Positions 1 to 7,417 of a stretch of 39,578 nucleotides of DNA are shown piece by piece; the first letter of the stretch is position 1, and each line of letters begins with the position of its first letter. Both the position numbers and the translations under genes were made by a program. The DNA is from Halovivax sp. (GTDB lineage Archaea > Halobacteriota > Halobacteria > Halobacteriales > Natrialbaceae), in NCBI GenBank assembly GCA_007119345.1, contig SKPV01000085.1, positions 1-39,578 on the forward strand. The letters are read 5' to 3'. The notes under the pieces are model-generated. The model saw nothing but the letters and a program-made list of their open reading frames with translations, was not told where the DNA came from and did not search any database.

Positions 1-407
1 AGGAAGGGGACGCCCCCGTAGAGGAAGACGACGGTCCCGAGGACGGGGCCGACGAGCGCGCTCCCGGGGACCGTCACCGCGGCGTAGCCGAACCACTCCT
101 GGAGCATCGGGCTGTAGTACAACACCGGCAGCGAGAGGACGAGGCAGACGACAAACCGCGTTTTGAACATCTCCTCGTGGTCGGAGTGGTCGACGTGCGC
201 GCCGTCGCCGCCTTCGTGTTCGCTGCGGTCGTCGCTATCGTGCTCGTCACGGACCTCGTCCGACTTCTCGCGGGCGCCGGGCGCGTCCCGGTAGCAGTCA
301 CAGACCCGACAGCACGAGCAGTACGCGTCGGTCGGCGTTCCGCGACCGGCGGTGGCGTCCGATTCCCGCCCCGACGCGTCGGACCGGCCGCGAGACCCGC
401 CGTTCAT
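1..407 (-). CDS. Heavy-metal (copper-type) P-type ATPase, N-terminal part, cut by the window edge
   Basis: About 135 N-terminal residues are present; the rest lies beyond base 1. P-type ATPases of this group pump Cu or related metals across the cytoplasmic membrane. From Met80 the sequence reads MFKTRF, then a hydrophobic stretch containing YYSPMLQEWFGY and ending VVFLYGGVPFL, which is the typical first membrane region of CopB-type ATPases. The preceding 79 residues hold two metal-binding-like segments: a Cys cluster (C30, C32, C33, C36, C38) and a His/Asp/Glu-rich stretch at about 56-78. His-rich N-termini are usual for CopB-like pumps; the Cys cluster is less so. The ATG at 407 is 5 nt after the stop of the SHOCT gene, so the two are probably co-transcribed. 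Ion specificity cannot be read because the catalytic core is outside the window. Confidence 0.85.
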   Translation of the reverse strand, partial: MNGGSRGRSDASGRESDATAGRGTPTDAYCSCCRVCDCYRDAPGAREKSDEVRDEHDSDDRSEHEGGDGAHVDHSDHEEMFKTRFVVCLVLSLPVLYYSPMLQEWFGYAAVTVPGSALVGPVLGTVVFLYGGVPF

Positions 408-412
408 CGTCG

Positions 413-748
413 TCACCTGCCCCGTTCGAGTCGCTCCCGCCGCTTCTCGAACTCCTCGTCGGTGAGGTCCCCGCGGGCGTACGCGGTCCGCAACTCTTCG
501 AGGGCCGGATCCGTCCCGCCATCACCGCCCCAGAGGGTGGCGTACAGCAGGTAGCCGACCCCGACGAGGATCGCGAGGGTGACGAGCCACGGCAGCAACC
601 ACCACCAGCCCCCGACGGCGCCGTCCCACATCCAGCCGTGGCCGGCGCCCATCACCGGCATCATCACGACCATCATCACGAGCGGTATCAGCAGGAATGC
701 GGCGACGATCAGCAGGATCGCCCGGAGTACCGCGTCGTCGGTTGCCAT
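413..748 (-). CDS. SHOCT-domain small membrane protein
   Basis: 111 residues. Two hydrophobic segments (about 8-34 and 48-71) are separated by a short Gly/Trp/His/Met-rich loop (GAGHGWMWDG). The C-terminus (about 79-111) is a SHOCT module, with the pattern ALEELRTAYARGDLTDEEFE. SHOCT is a short C-terminal domain of unknown function, often in membrane proteins and thought to aid oligomerisation. I chose the ATG at 748 because it directly precedes the first membrane segment and has a TATA-like box about 27 nt upstream; the longer frame back to 895 would add an Arg-rich, non-acidic extension. It is first in a likely operon with the metal ATPase, so a supporting role in metal transport is plausible but unproven. 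Confidence 0.85.
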   Translation of the reverse strand: MATDDAVLRAILLIVAAFLLIPLVMMVVMMPVMGAGHGWMWDGAVGGWWWLLPWLVTLAILVGVGYLLYATLWGGDGGTDPALEELRTAYARGDLTDEEFEKRRERLERGR

Positions 749-770
749 ACTCGACCGTACACGACGCGAA

Positions 771-780
771 TACAAAATAT
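771..780 (-). promoter_or_regulatory. TATA-like promoter of the SHOCT/ATPase operon
   Basis: An AT-rich box (read on the minus strand as atattttgta) lies about 27 nt upstream of the ATG at 748, which fits a leaderless haloarchaeal transcript. The 182-bp gap to the divergent regulator gene at 931 is the natural place for a metal-responsive operator, but I see no clear palindrome there. Confidence 0.55.
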
Positions 781-930
781 CCGGACACCGTTCAGGCAGC
801 GACGATCCGCACCCGATCCGATGACGAACCGATTCGGGCAGATTCGCCAGAATAACGACGCTCGAAGCCCGAAACGCGGACCGGAAGCGTAACACGTAGG
901 GCCGTCTGCGAGTAAGGTTCCGAGAGAGTC

Positions 931-1533
931 GTGACGCGAACCAGGCTGGATCTCGCCCTCGCCATCGTCGTGGCGGGGATCCTCGTCATCGGCGTCGGTG
1001 CCGCCTGGCAGACCTACCGGCAGGCCCAGGCCCACGGTGAGATGATGGGTCACGACGCTGCCGTCCACGGGCCGCATCCGGTCTGGGTCCTGCTCGCTAC
1101 CGTCTTCGTCGCGTCGGCAGTCGGTGGGATCTACTGGCTCGTCCGCGACCGGATACCGACCGAGGAAGGTCGAGCGCCCGACGGGCAACCGACGCTTTCG
1201 GCCGGATCCGACCCTGACGGGGTCGATACCGCAGCCGATCCGAACCCCGCTGCCGACGAGCCAGGCGGGTCGGACTCGTCGAAGTCGACGGCGGGCGAGT
1301 CGCTCCATCGGCCAGCGGTGCTCGACGTCCTGCCAGCGGACGAGCGTCGGGTCCTGGAGCCCGTCATCGCGTCGCCCGGACTGACCCAGATCGAACTCCG
1401 CGACCGGTCGGACTTTTCCAAGAGTAAGGTCAGCCAGACCGTAACTGGCCTCGAAAAGCGGGGGTTACTCTACCGCGAGCGCCAGGGTCGAACGTACCGC
1501 GTCTATCCCGCAGACGATCTCGACGAGCGGTGA
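931..1533 (+). CDS. Membrane-anchored winged-helix transcriptional regulator with Met/His loop
   Basis: 200 residues, GTG start. There are two N-terminal membrane helices (about 8-27 and 51-70), a disordered acidic linker (about 75-125), and a C-terminal winged helix (about 130-197) with a MarR-like recognition region (LTQIELRDRSDFSKSKVSQT) and a wing ending RTYRVYP. This layout is a one-component membrane-bound regulator, like other haloarchaeal winged-helix proteins with N-terminal membrane segments. The loop between the two helices contains H35, M38, M39, H41, H46 and H49, ligands favoured by copper. The gene is divergent from the SHOCT/ATPase operon and upstream of a His-rich secreted peptide. 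Inference: it senses extracytoplasmic metal and controls these genes. Which side of the membrane the loop faces is not shown by the sequence alone. Confidence 0.82.
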   Translation: MTRTRLDLALAIVVAGILVIGVGAAWQTYRQAQAHGEMMGHDAAVHGPHPVWVLLATVFVASAVGGIYWLVRDRIPTEEGRAPDGQPTLSAGSDPDGVDTAADPNPAADEPGGSDSSKSTAGESLHRPAVLDVLPADERRVLEPVIASPGLTQIELRDRSDFSKSKVSQTVTGLEKRGLLYRERQGRTYRVYPADDLDER

Positions 1534-1712
1534 GCCGGCGGTATCGACCGACCCCAATGAATTCCGACCGAGGCCTTCGAAAATCGGCCGCACGAACGAT
1601 TTCCTCGGTGAGAAACGATTAGCGTCGCCGAGAAACGTTCTCGAACGCTCTCGTCCGCGGGTTCACGACCGCACGCTCAACCGACGGGACGACGTACGAC
1701 CGACCGAGTACC

Positions 1713-1979
1713 ATGACAGCACCATCCCTTCGAGTTCTGCTCGCGGTGATCGTCGCGATCGGCTTGCTCGGCGGCGTCGCGATCGTGACCGCGGACGCGG
1801 GCGACGACGACCGGACCCTGTTCGACCGGATGCACGACGGCGTCGCGGATCACGTACCTGGGGATCACCACGCCGGCGACCACGCTGCCCACCACGCCGG
1901 CGACCACGCTGCCCACCACGCCGGCGACCACGGTGACCACCACGACGAACACCACAGCGACGGCGGTCACTGCGACTAA
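1713..1979 (+). CDS. Secreted His-rich peptide, putative metal binder
   Basis: 88 residues. An N-terminal hydrophobic segment (about 6-27) looks like a signal peptide or membrane anchor. The rest carries 16 His residues in repeats of the type HHAGDHAA, plus many Asp, and ends GGHCD. Such His/Asp density is typical of proteins that buffer Ni, Zn, Co or Cu outside the membrane. The coding DNA has a 24-bp tandem repeat (1866-1932). I do not recognise a named family. The position between a membrane regulator with a Met/His loop and a DUF411 lipoprotein supports a metal role. Confidence 0.78.
   Translation: MTAPSLRVLLAVIVAIGLLGGVAIVTADAGDDDRTLFDRMHDGVADHVPGDHHAGDHAAHHAGDHAAHHAGDHGDHHDEHHSDGGHCD
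1866..1932 (+). repeat. 24-bp tandem repeat inside the His-rich gene
   Basis: Two exact copies (1866-1889 and 1890-1913) of a 24-bp unit starting caccacgccggcgaccac, followed by a partial third copy to 1932. It encodes the HHAGDHAA octapeptide, so copy number changes would keep the frame and vary the number of His ligands. Confidence 0.9.
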
Positions 1980-2102
1980 CCCGCCGAGCCGGTAACGGCG
2001 CGCGCCGTCTACCCGTGGCAGCGACGGTAACACACGCAGGTTGACGAGTGATCGTCCGTCAGCGGCCCGGAGCGGGCGAAGCCGACCCGCCGACCGGTCT
2101 CC

Positions 2103-2615
2103 TCATACCTCCGTGAAGACCTCGGCGCTCCCGTCCGCGGAGAATTCGTAGATCGTCCACGTCTCGTCTTTCTCCCCGCCCATGCCCGGCGAGCCGGTCG
2201 GCATCCCGGGCAAGGCGATCCCGAGGGAGTCGGGTTCCGCCTCGAGGAACGCCTCGATCGGCTCGACCGGGAGGTGTCCCTCGAAGACGTACCCGTCCAA
2301 AACGACGGTGTGGCAGCTCCACAGGTCCCTGGGGACGCCGAGTTCGGTCTTGCGCTCCGCCAGCGCCTGCTGCTCGTCGAAGACCTCCACCGCGAGTTCG
2401 CCGTCGAGGTGCTCGTCGAGGTACGGCGGGTACTCGTCGCAGCAGGCGCAGGAGGGGCCCTGGTACTGGGTGGCGCTGGCGACGGCGAGCGACTCGTCGA
2501 GGTCCGACGCGCCCGACTCCGGATCCCCGCCGTCGCTGCAGCCGGCGGCGGCGGTCCCGACGGCGACGGCGCCCGCCACCAGGAGCGCCCGTCTCGAGAG
2601 TGGTGTGTCGGTCAT
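2103..2615 (-). CDS. DUF411-family lipoprotein, putative copper-binding
   Basis: 170 residues. The N-terminus has a twin-arginine start (SRRALLVAGA) and a lipobox ending AAAGC with the lipidated Cys at 26, so the mature protein should be tethered outside the membrane. The DUF411 core follows: a Cys cluster GPSCACCDEY (C56, C58, C59), then GVPRDLWSCHTVVLDGYVFE with C101/H102 and H114, then LPGMPTGSPGM. DUF411 proteins commonly occur in metal-resistance loci and are often annotated as CopG-like metal-binding proteins. The conserved Cys, His and Met residues are all present. It faces the His-rich gene convergently, 124 bp away. Confidence 0.9.
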   Translation of the reverse strand: MTDTPLSRRALLVAGAVAVGTAAAGCSDGGDPESGASDLDESLAVASATQYQGPSCACCDEYPPYLDEHLDGELAVEVFDEQQALAERKTELGVPRDLWSCHTVVLDGYVFEGHLPVEPIEAFLEAEPDSLGIALPGMPTGSPGMGGEKDETWTIYEFSADGSAEVFTEV

Positions 2616-2713
2616 GTCCGTCGAACGCGCTCGCCGATCGACCCGGCGCTCGTGATCGAATCGAGGCGTCGATCGGCTATGGATGGCGGCGATCGTTCCC
2701 GCGAGGTGGGAAT

Positions 2714-3562
2714 TCACGGATCGAACGACGGCGGCCCGCGGATGCCGAACTCGCGTGCCAGGATCTCGTCGAACTCGTCGTCGGAAACGGTGCGCTCGCG
2801 GGTCTCGTCGCCCGCCGTCTCGATCAGGGTGTCCCCGACCAGCTTCCGGTGGCCCTCGTCGGTGGCGACGGAGGCGATGGGGTCGCCCGTGAACGGCGAC
2901 TCGGGCGCCCGCTGGAGGTAGTCGTTGGTCGCCTCGAAGTAGTGCAGTTCGCGCGGGGCGTCGCCGAACACGTAGCGTTTCGACCAGGCCCCGTCCCTCG
3001 GCGTCCGGAACTGCGTGCAGTAGGCCGCGTCCTGTCGCTCGCTCTCGACGACGCGCCACTCGACGCCGACGGCGTCCGCTCGGGACTCGCCGTCGAGCGG
3101 GGTGGGGCGGCGCATGACCGGGGTGCTCATCCCCACGTCGACCACGTACCGGCGATCCAGGTGCACGACGTTGGCGTGGTGGTTCGCCGGCGGGGAAGGG
3201 CGTTCCTCGGTGACGACCCGCGCCGCGACGCGGTCGACGTCGAAGCCGAGTTCGTCGAGCAGTCGGTGGAACAGCCCGTTGAGCTCGAAGCAGTAGCCCC
3301 CGCGTTCCGCCCCGACGAGTTTCTCGTGGAGGGCCGGCGTCGACAGGACGACCGTCGACCGCTCCCACCCGTCGAGCGAGTCGCCGACGATGTCCAGGTT
3401 CTCGAACGGGACGGTCGCGACGTGGGCCCGCTGGAGCCGCTCGAGGGTCGTCAGATCCGTTTCGACGACGGTCTCCGGATCGACGCCGATCCGTCGCAGG
3501 TACGCGTCGACGTCCGTTCCCGCCGCGACTCGGCCCTCGCGGGCGAGCGTATCGGGTCCCAT
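2714..3562 (-). CDS. Arylamine N-acetyltransferase family protein
   Basis: 282 residues, the usual family length. NATs move an acetyl group from acetyl-CoA to arylamines or hydrazines in the cytoplasm through a Cys-His-Asp triad. All three are visible: Cys91 in RGGYCFELNG, a His at 128/129 in NHHANVV, and Asp142 in YVVDVGM. Also typical is the N-terminal VPFENLDIV segment (about 51-59). The ATG at 3562 is the first start in the frame and gives a canonical N-terminus. The gene sits 98 bp downstream of the DUF411 gene start on the same strand, but I see no functional link. The natural substrate in haloarchaea is unknown. Confidence 0.92.
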   Translation of the reverse strand: MGPDTLAREGRVAAGTDVDAYLRRIGVDPETVVETDLTTLERLQRAHVATVPFENLDIVGDSLDGWERSTVVLSTPALHEKLVGAERGGYCFELNGLFHRLLDELGFDVDRVAARVVTEERPSPPANHHANVVHLDRRYVVDVGMSTPVMRRPTPLDGESRADAVGVEWRVVESERQDAAYCTQFRTPRDGAWSKRYVFGDAPRELHYFEATNDYLQRAPESPFTGDPIASVATDEGHRKLVGDTLIETAGDETRERTVSDDEFDEILAREFGIRGPPSFDP

Positions 3563-3718
3563 TACGTCGTTCCGACGGCGCCGCCGGTACTCACTCTTTC
3601 CGGGATCGAGTTTTTGTAGGCGAACTGGAATAACGGGTCGGCGTCGAGGATCGGTCGTCCGGACGCCGACGGCTTCCGGGCGATCGTCCGCGCACGACGC
3701 GGCGAAAACGCGCTGGCC

Positions 3719-3748
3719 CCGGCTCGATTTGGTTCCGGCTCGATTTGG
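3719..3748. repeat. Short direct repeat in the intergenic gap
   Basis: The 14-mer ccggctcgatttgg occurs twice with a 16-bp period in the gap between the NAT and DUF5518 genes. It could be a regulatory repeat or a slippage product. Confidence 0.6.
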
Positions 3749-3775
3749 CCACAGGTCAATTTAGTCCCGAGTCGA

Positions 3776-4183
3776 TCACCGGGACGGCGATCGTCCGCCG
3801 GGACGCCCCCGATCGGGGTTCAACGCGCCGCCCACCGCGCCGGCGACCGCGCTCTCGAGGGCCATCACCATCGCGATCAGGACCGCCCCGACGAAGATGC
3901 CGACGCCGAGGACGCCCCCGAAGACGGCCCCGGCGGGGCCGCCCGCGACGCCGACGATCCCGACGGCAACCGCCAGCAGTAGGCCGCCCACGATGCCGCC
4001 GAGCGCCCCGGCGAGGAGGCCGTGCCAGGCGCCCCGGCCGAGGCCGCCGCCGGCGAGGTAGCCGGCGACGAGGCCGGCGACGAGGCCCGCCACGAGCTGG
4101 CCGACGCCGGGGAGGGCGATGCCGAAGATCGCGACCACGGTGCCGACGAGGAAGCCGATGATGACCGCGCGCCAATCCGTCAT
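3776..4183 (-). CDS. DUF5518-like Gly-rich membrane protein
   Basis: 135 residues, almost wholly hydrophobic and very rich in Gly, Ala and Val. About four membrane segments are visible (roughly 6-27, 28-46, 51-82 and 87-121), with repeated LVAG and GGxxGG packing motifs and a short Arg/Pro-rich tail. The start MTDWRAVIIGFLVGT matches the N-terminus common in haloarchaeal DUF5518 proteins. The function of the family is unknown. The gene is divergent from nog1, with 81 bp between the starts. Confidence 0.8.
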   Translation of the reverse strand: MTDWRAVIIGFLVGTVVAIFGIALPGVGQLVAGLVAGLVAGYLAGGGLGRGAWHGLLAGALGGIVGGLLLAVAVGIVGVAGGPAGAVFGGVLGVGIFVGAVLIAMVMALESAVAGAVGGALNPDRGRPGGRSPSR

Positions 4184-4234
4184 GGGCGAGCGAGGGCGCG
4201 AGCGGGCAAAAGCGGTCGCCGCGCAACGAACGTC

Positions 4235-4241
4235 CTTTTAT
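4235..4241 (+). promoter_or_regulatory. TATA-like box of nog1
   Basis: The sequence cttttat is centred about 27 nt before the ATG at 4265, as expected for leaderless transcription. Confidence 0.55.
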
Positions 4242-4264
4242 GGGCGGCCCACCAATCCCCGTCC

Positions 4265-5311
4265 ATGATTTTCGAGGACCTTCCGACGACGCCGACGTCG
4301 GAAGAGCTGATCGACAAGGCGTTCTCGCGGGCGTCGCGGGCGGGCCGGGCGCGCCAGGGCCTCGAGGCCCAGCAGTCGATGCTCCAGACGGCCGCAAACA
4401 TCGTCTCGGACAACCTGGAGAACGTCGTCACCTCGTGGCCCGACTTCGAGTACGAGGACGACGTCCACCCGTTCTACTACGAGCTGGCGGACGCGATCGT
4501 GGACGTCTCCGGGTCACACCCGGAGGGCACGGAAGGCGCGGATGCGCCTTCCGGGGTCGACGAGCTGCGCCAGTCGCTCTCGCGGGTGACCTGGGCGAGC
4601 CGCAAGGCCGACGAGATCCGCGACGAGTACAACGCGAAGCTCCGGAAGACGGACGTCGACACCGCCCGCAAGCACCGAAAACAGGCGTTCGCCCGGCTGG
4701 CGGACGTCGTCGAGCAGGTCGACGACGACCTCCGGGCGATCAACGACGCCCGCAACGCGCTCCGGGACCTGCCGGAGATCGACCCCGACGAACCCACCGT
4801 CGTGGTGGCGGGTTACCCCAACGTGGGCAAGTCCTCGTTCGTCAACGCGGTCACCCGCGCCCGCGGCGAGACGGCGAGCTACCCGTTCACGACGAAAGGC
4901 GTCGGCGTCGGCCACTTCGAGCACGAGCACGTTCGCCACCAGATCGTCGACACGCCGGGGCTGCTCGACCGCCCGCCGGAAGAGCGAAACGAGATCGAGT
5001 CCCAGGCGGTCAGCGCGATCGAGCACCTGGCCGACTGCGTCCTCGTCTTTCTCGATCCGAGCGGCGAGTGCGGCTACCCGCTCGAGAGCCAGCTCGAGCT
5101 GCGCGACGCCATCGTCGAGCGGTTCGAGCCGCTCGAGATCCCGGTGTTCACGGTGGCGAACAAGGCCGATCGGTTCGACGCCGACAACCTCCCGGCGGAC
5201 GCGGACGTCAACTACCGAACGAGCGTCGAAACCGGCGAGAACGTCGAGGCGGTCCTCGAGGCGGCCGTCGAAGCGATCGGCTTCGAGCCGGAGTTGCCGT
5301 TCGAGGGATGA
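4265..5311 (+). CDS. nog1: NOG1-family GTPase (ribosome assembly)
   Basis: 348 residues. NOG1 proteins are OBG-related GTPases involved in large ribosomal subunit assembly. The helical N-terminal domain (about 1-175) has the family signature region ending DEIRDEYNAKLRKTD. The GTPase domain shows G1 GYPNVGKSS (183-191), G3 DTPGLLD (229-235) and G4 NKAD (299-302). The long C-terminal extension of eukaryotic Nog1 is absent, as in other archaea. The ATG at 4265 is supported by the upstream TATA-like box; reading further upstream would cross the divergent promoter. It is co-oriented with the next gene, 111 bp away. Confidence 0.95.
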   Translation: MIFEDLPTTPTSEELIDKAFSRASRAGRARQGLEAQQSMLQTAANIVSDNLENVVTSWPDFEYEDDVHPFYYELADAIVDVSGSHPEGTEGADAPSGVDELRQSLSRVTWASRKADEIRDEYNAKLRKTDVDTARKHRKQAFARLADVVEQVDDDLRAINDARNALRDLPEIDPDEPTVVVAGYPNVGKSSFVNAVTRARGETASYPFTTKGVGVGHFEHEHVRHQIVDTPGLLDRPPEERNEIESQAVSAIEHLADCVLVFLDPSGECGYPLESQLELRDAIVERFEPLEIPVFTVANKADRFDADNLPADADVNYRTSVETGENVEAVLEAAVEAIGFEPELPFEG

Positions 5312-5421
5312 GGACCCCGGCGGGCGCGTCGACGGGAGGGCGCGGCCGGACCCGGTTTAGAAATCGTCGCCCCGTCGCCTGCGCCACGCTTTTGTCCGAT
5401 CATCGCCTAACCTTGTGCGGA

Positions 5422-6474
5422 ATGGACGCCATCCGAACCGGTCTGTCCTACGGCGACGTGCTGGTGGTCCCGCAGCGATCGCCCGTGGATAGTCGGAACG
5501 AGGTCGACCTGACGACGCACCTCACCGACGGCATCGAACTCGAGAACCCGCTGCTCTCGGCGCCGATGGACACGGTCACCGAGGCGGAGACGGCGATCGC
5601 CCTCTCGGCGGTCGGCGGCATGGGAACGATCCACCGCTTCGCGACGATCGGGGAGCAAGCCGTCGAGGTCGAGCGGGCGGCCGACGCCGGCGCGACGGTG
5701 GGGGCGGCCGTGGGCGTCGCGGGCGCCTACCTGGAGCGGACCGGCGCCGTCCTCGAGGCCGGCGCCGACTGCGTGGTGGTCGACGTCGCCCACGGCCACC
5801 TCGAGCGCTGTCTCGACGCGGTGAGCGCGATCCGGCGGGAGTACCCCGACGTCGACCTCGTCGCGGGGAACGTGGCGACCCCCGCTGGCGTCGCCGATCT
5901 GGCCGACGCCGGCGCCGACTGCGTCAAGGTGGGCATCGGCCCGGGCTCCCATTGCACCACTCGCCGGGTCGCGGGGGCGGGCGTCCCGCAGCTCACCGCC
6001 GTCAGCGACTGCGCCGAGGCGGCCCGCGACGCCGACGTCCGGGCGATCGCCGACGGCGGCATCCGCTGCTCGGGCGACGCCGTGAAGGCGCTGCTCGCGG
6101 GCGCCGACGCGGTGATGATGGGGAGCCTCTTCGCCGGCACCGAGGAGGCGCCGAGCGAGGTCGTCGAGGTCGACGGCGTCCGGTACAAGCGCTCGCGCGG
6201 GATGGCGACCACCGCGGCGAACGAGGACCGCGGCGACACGGCGGAACTCCCGGACGCCGACGAGGGCGTCGAGGGCCTCACCGAGTACAAGGGACCGCTC
6301 GCGGATGTCGCCGCGGAGTTCGCCGCCGGCATCCGCTCGGGGTTGAGCTACGCCGGGGCCCACACCATCGAGGAGGCCCGCGAAACCGCCGAGTTCATCC
6401 GCGTGGCGCCGAGCGCCAGGGATCGCGAGGGCGCCCACGGCGACCACGACTGGGAGACCGTGACGGTGGACTGA
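5422..6474 (+). CDS. IMP dehydrogenase/GMP reductase family protein without CBS domains
   Basis: 350 residues forming one TIM barrel. The N-terminus (LSYGDVLVVPQRS, then LLSAPMDTVTE) and the catalytic loop GIGPGSHCTTR with Cys178 mark the IMPDH/GMPR family, which interconverts IMP with XMP or GMP. The residues after the loop (VAGAGVPQLTAV) and the DGGIRCSGDAVKAL phosphate-binding segment (211-224) look IMPDH-like. The CBS pair normally inserted in IMPDH is missing, as in GMP reductases. In the flap, KRSRGMATTAA stands where IMPDH has YRGMGS. It is therefore unclear whether the enzyme makes XMP or reduces GMP. The ATG at 5422 gives the canonical N-terminus; the same frame is open far upstream but out of register with nog1, so it is not coding there. 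Confidence 0.9.
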   Translation: MDAIRTGLSYGDVLVVPQRSPVDSRNEVDLTTHLTDGIELENPLLSAPMDTVTEAETAIALSAVGGMGTIHRFATIGEQAVEVERAADAGATVGAAVGVAGAYLERTGAVLEAGADCVVVDVAHGHLERCLDAVSAIRREYPDVDLVAGNVATPAGVADLADAGADCVKVGIGPGSHCTTRRVAGAGVPQLTAVSDCAEAARDADVRAIADGGIRCSGDAVKALLAGADAVMMGSLFAGTEEAPSEVVEVDGVRYKRSRGMATTAANEDRGDTAELPDADEGVEGLTEYKGPLADVAAEFAAGIRSGLSYAGAHTIEEARETAEFIRVAPSARDREGAHGDHDWETVTVD

Positions 6475-6530
6475 CCTCCCCCTCCTCGCGTAAACCCACG
6501 ACGGAGCTCGCTCCCCGAGCGCGCCGACGC

Positions 6531-6911
6531 TTACCGGCGCTCGTTCAGTATCGCCACCGCCACCGCGACCAGCAGCACCAGCGACAGCAGGATCGTCAGC
6601 CCCTGTGCGCCGGTCGCGACCGCGCTGTCGACGTTCCCACCGGTGAGCAGCGTCGCGATGTCGCCGAGCGCACGCATCGAACCGCCGGCGCCCGCGAGCG
6701 CGAGCAGGCCGAGCCCGTAGGTCGCGAGCCGGTCCCGGTCGCTCGCGAGTCCGAGTCGCCCCAGGAAGACGCAGAGGACCCCCAGGAACGCCGGAATGAG
6801 TGCGGTGAAGTGCGGCTCTTCGCTCGCGAGGTACGCGCCGACGCCAACCATCGCGAGTCCGATTCCGACGGCGATGCCGACCCGGTACGGATCCGTCCAG
6901 TTGGTGGCCAT
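6531..6911 (-). CDS. Small four-helix membrane protein, unknown function
   Basis: 126 residues with about four hydrophobic helices (roughly 10-30, 37-53, 64-80 and 100-122), a short Asp/Arg-rich loop (GLASDRDRLATY), and a positively charged end (ILNERR). No family recognised. It lies 50 nt beyond the decayed ArlG-like gene on the same strand and converges on the IMPDH-like gene. Codon use is as GC3-rich as its neighbours, which supports a real gene. Confidence 0.75.
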   Translation of the reverse strand: MATNWTDPYRVGIAVGIGLAMVGVGAYLASEEPHFTALIPAFLGVLCVFLGRLGLASDRDRLATYGLGLLALAGAGGSMRALGDIATLLTGGNVDSAVATGAQGLTILLSLVLLVAVAVAILNERR

Positions 6912-6960
6912 GCCCGGGGGTTGTCGCCGGAGTGGAAAATCCGTTTCGACGACGGTCGCG

Positions 6961-7367
6961 CTCTAATCGTCGTTGCTCTATCGCGCCGGTCGCCGGGATC
7001 GAGGGGTGCGCTCGGGCGCGCTTCGAGGACCGTCCCGCTCCGCCAGCGGTCACCGTTCGGCACGGACCGTTCGACCGAGTCGACGCACTCGCCGCCGAGC
7101 ACCGCGTCGAGGCCGTCCGGGTCGAGCGTCGACCCGCCGACGTTCTCGACGTAGAGCGCGGTCGTCTCGTTTTCGGCGTCGTGGGCGTCGACGGCCTCGT
7201 CGTTGACGATCGCGATCTCGGCGTCGATCTCGTCCGCCGACCGACTCGCCCTCGCTGTCGACCGACTGCGCGAAGATAGCCGTCTACGTGACCGTCGTCC
7301 CGACGAACAGCCCCGCTACTGGGACGACCGCGACGAAGAGGAGCAACTGGACGATCGATTCGCGCAC
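6961..7367 (-). pseudogene. Decayed archaellum stator-like gene (ArlG/FlaG-type)
   Basis: Reading from a GTG at 7367, the frame gives VRESIVQLLLFVAVVPVAGLF, a class III-like hydrophobic N-terminus, then a TAG stop at 7284-7286. The homology continues past it (TAIFAQSVDSEGES). A frame shift near 7235-7245 is then needed to read ADEIDAEIAIVNDE, TALYVENVGGSTLDPDGLDAVL and RWRSGTVLEARPSAPLDPGD. This order matches ArlG/FlaG: a membrane helix, a DEIxxDIEI-like strand, an xVxNxGSxTLD strand, and a W-x-x-G-x-V segment with a final LxPGD turn. ArlG anchors the archaellum motor in the cell envelope. The stop, the shift and a run-on C-terminus show the gene is broken. No other archaellum gene is nearby. 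A pilin-like or ArlF-like origin is possible. Confidence 0.6.
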
Positions 7368-7391
7368 TGGTGACGATCTCGGGGGTGGACG

Positions 7392-7402
7392 AAAAAAGCC
7401 CT
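7392..7402 (-). terminator. Oligo-T terminator after the DUF389 gene
   Basis: On the minus strand the sequence gggctttttt ends with six T residues, about 20 nt past the stop of the DUF389 gene. Archaeal transcription commonly ends at such T-runs. Confidence 0.5.
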
Positions 7403-7417
7403 CCGGCGGGCACAACC

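Noticed and set aside
4022..4264. Upstream extension of the NOG1 frame
   Set aside because: It overlaps the divergent DUF5518 gene and crosses the TATA-like box; the family starts at MIFEDLP.
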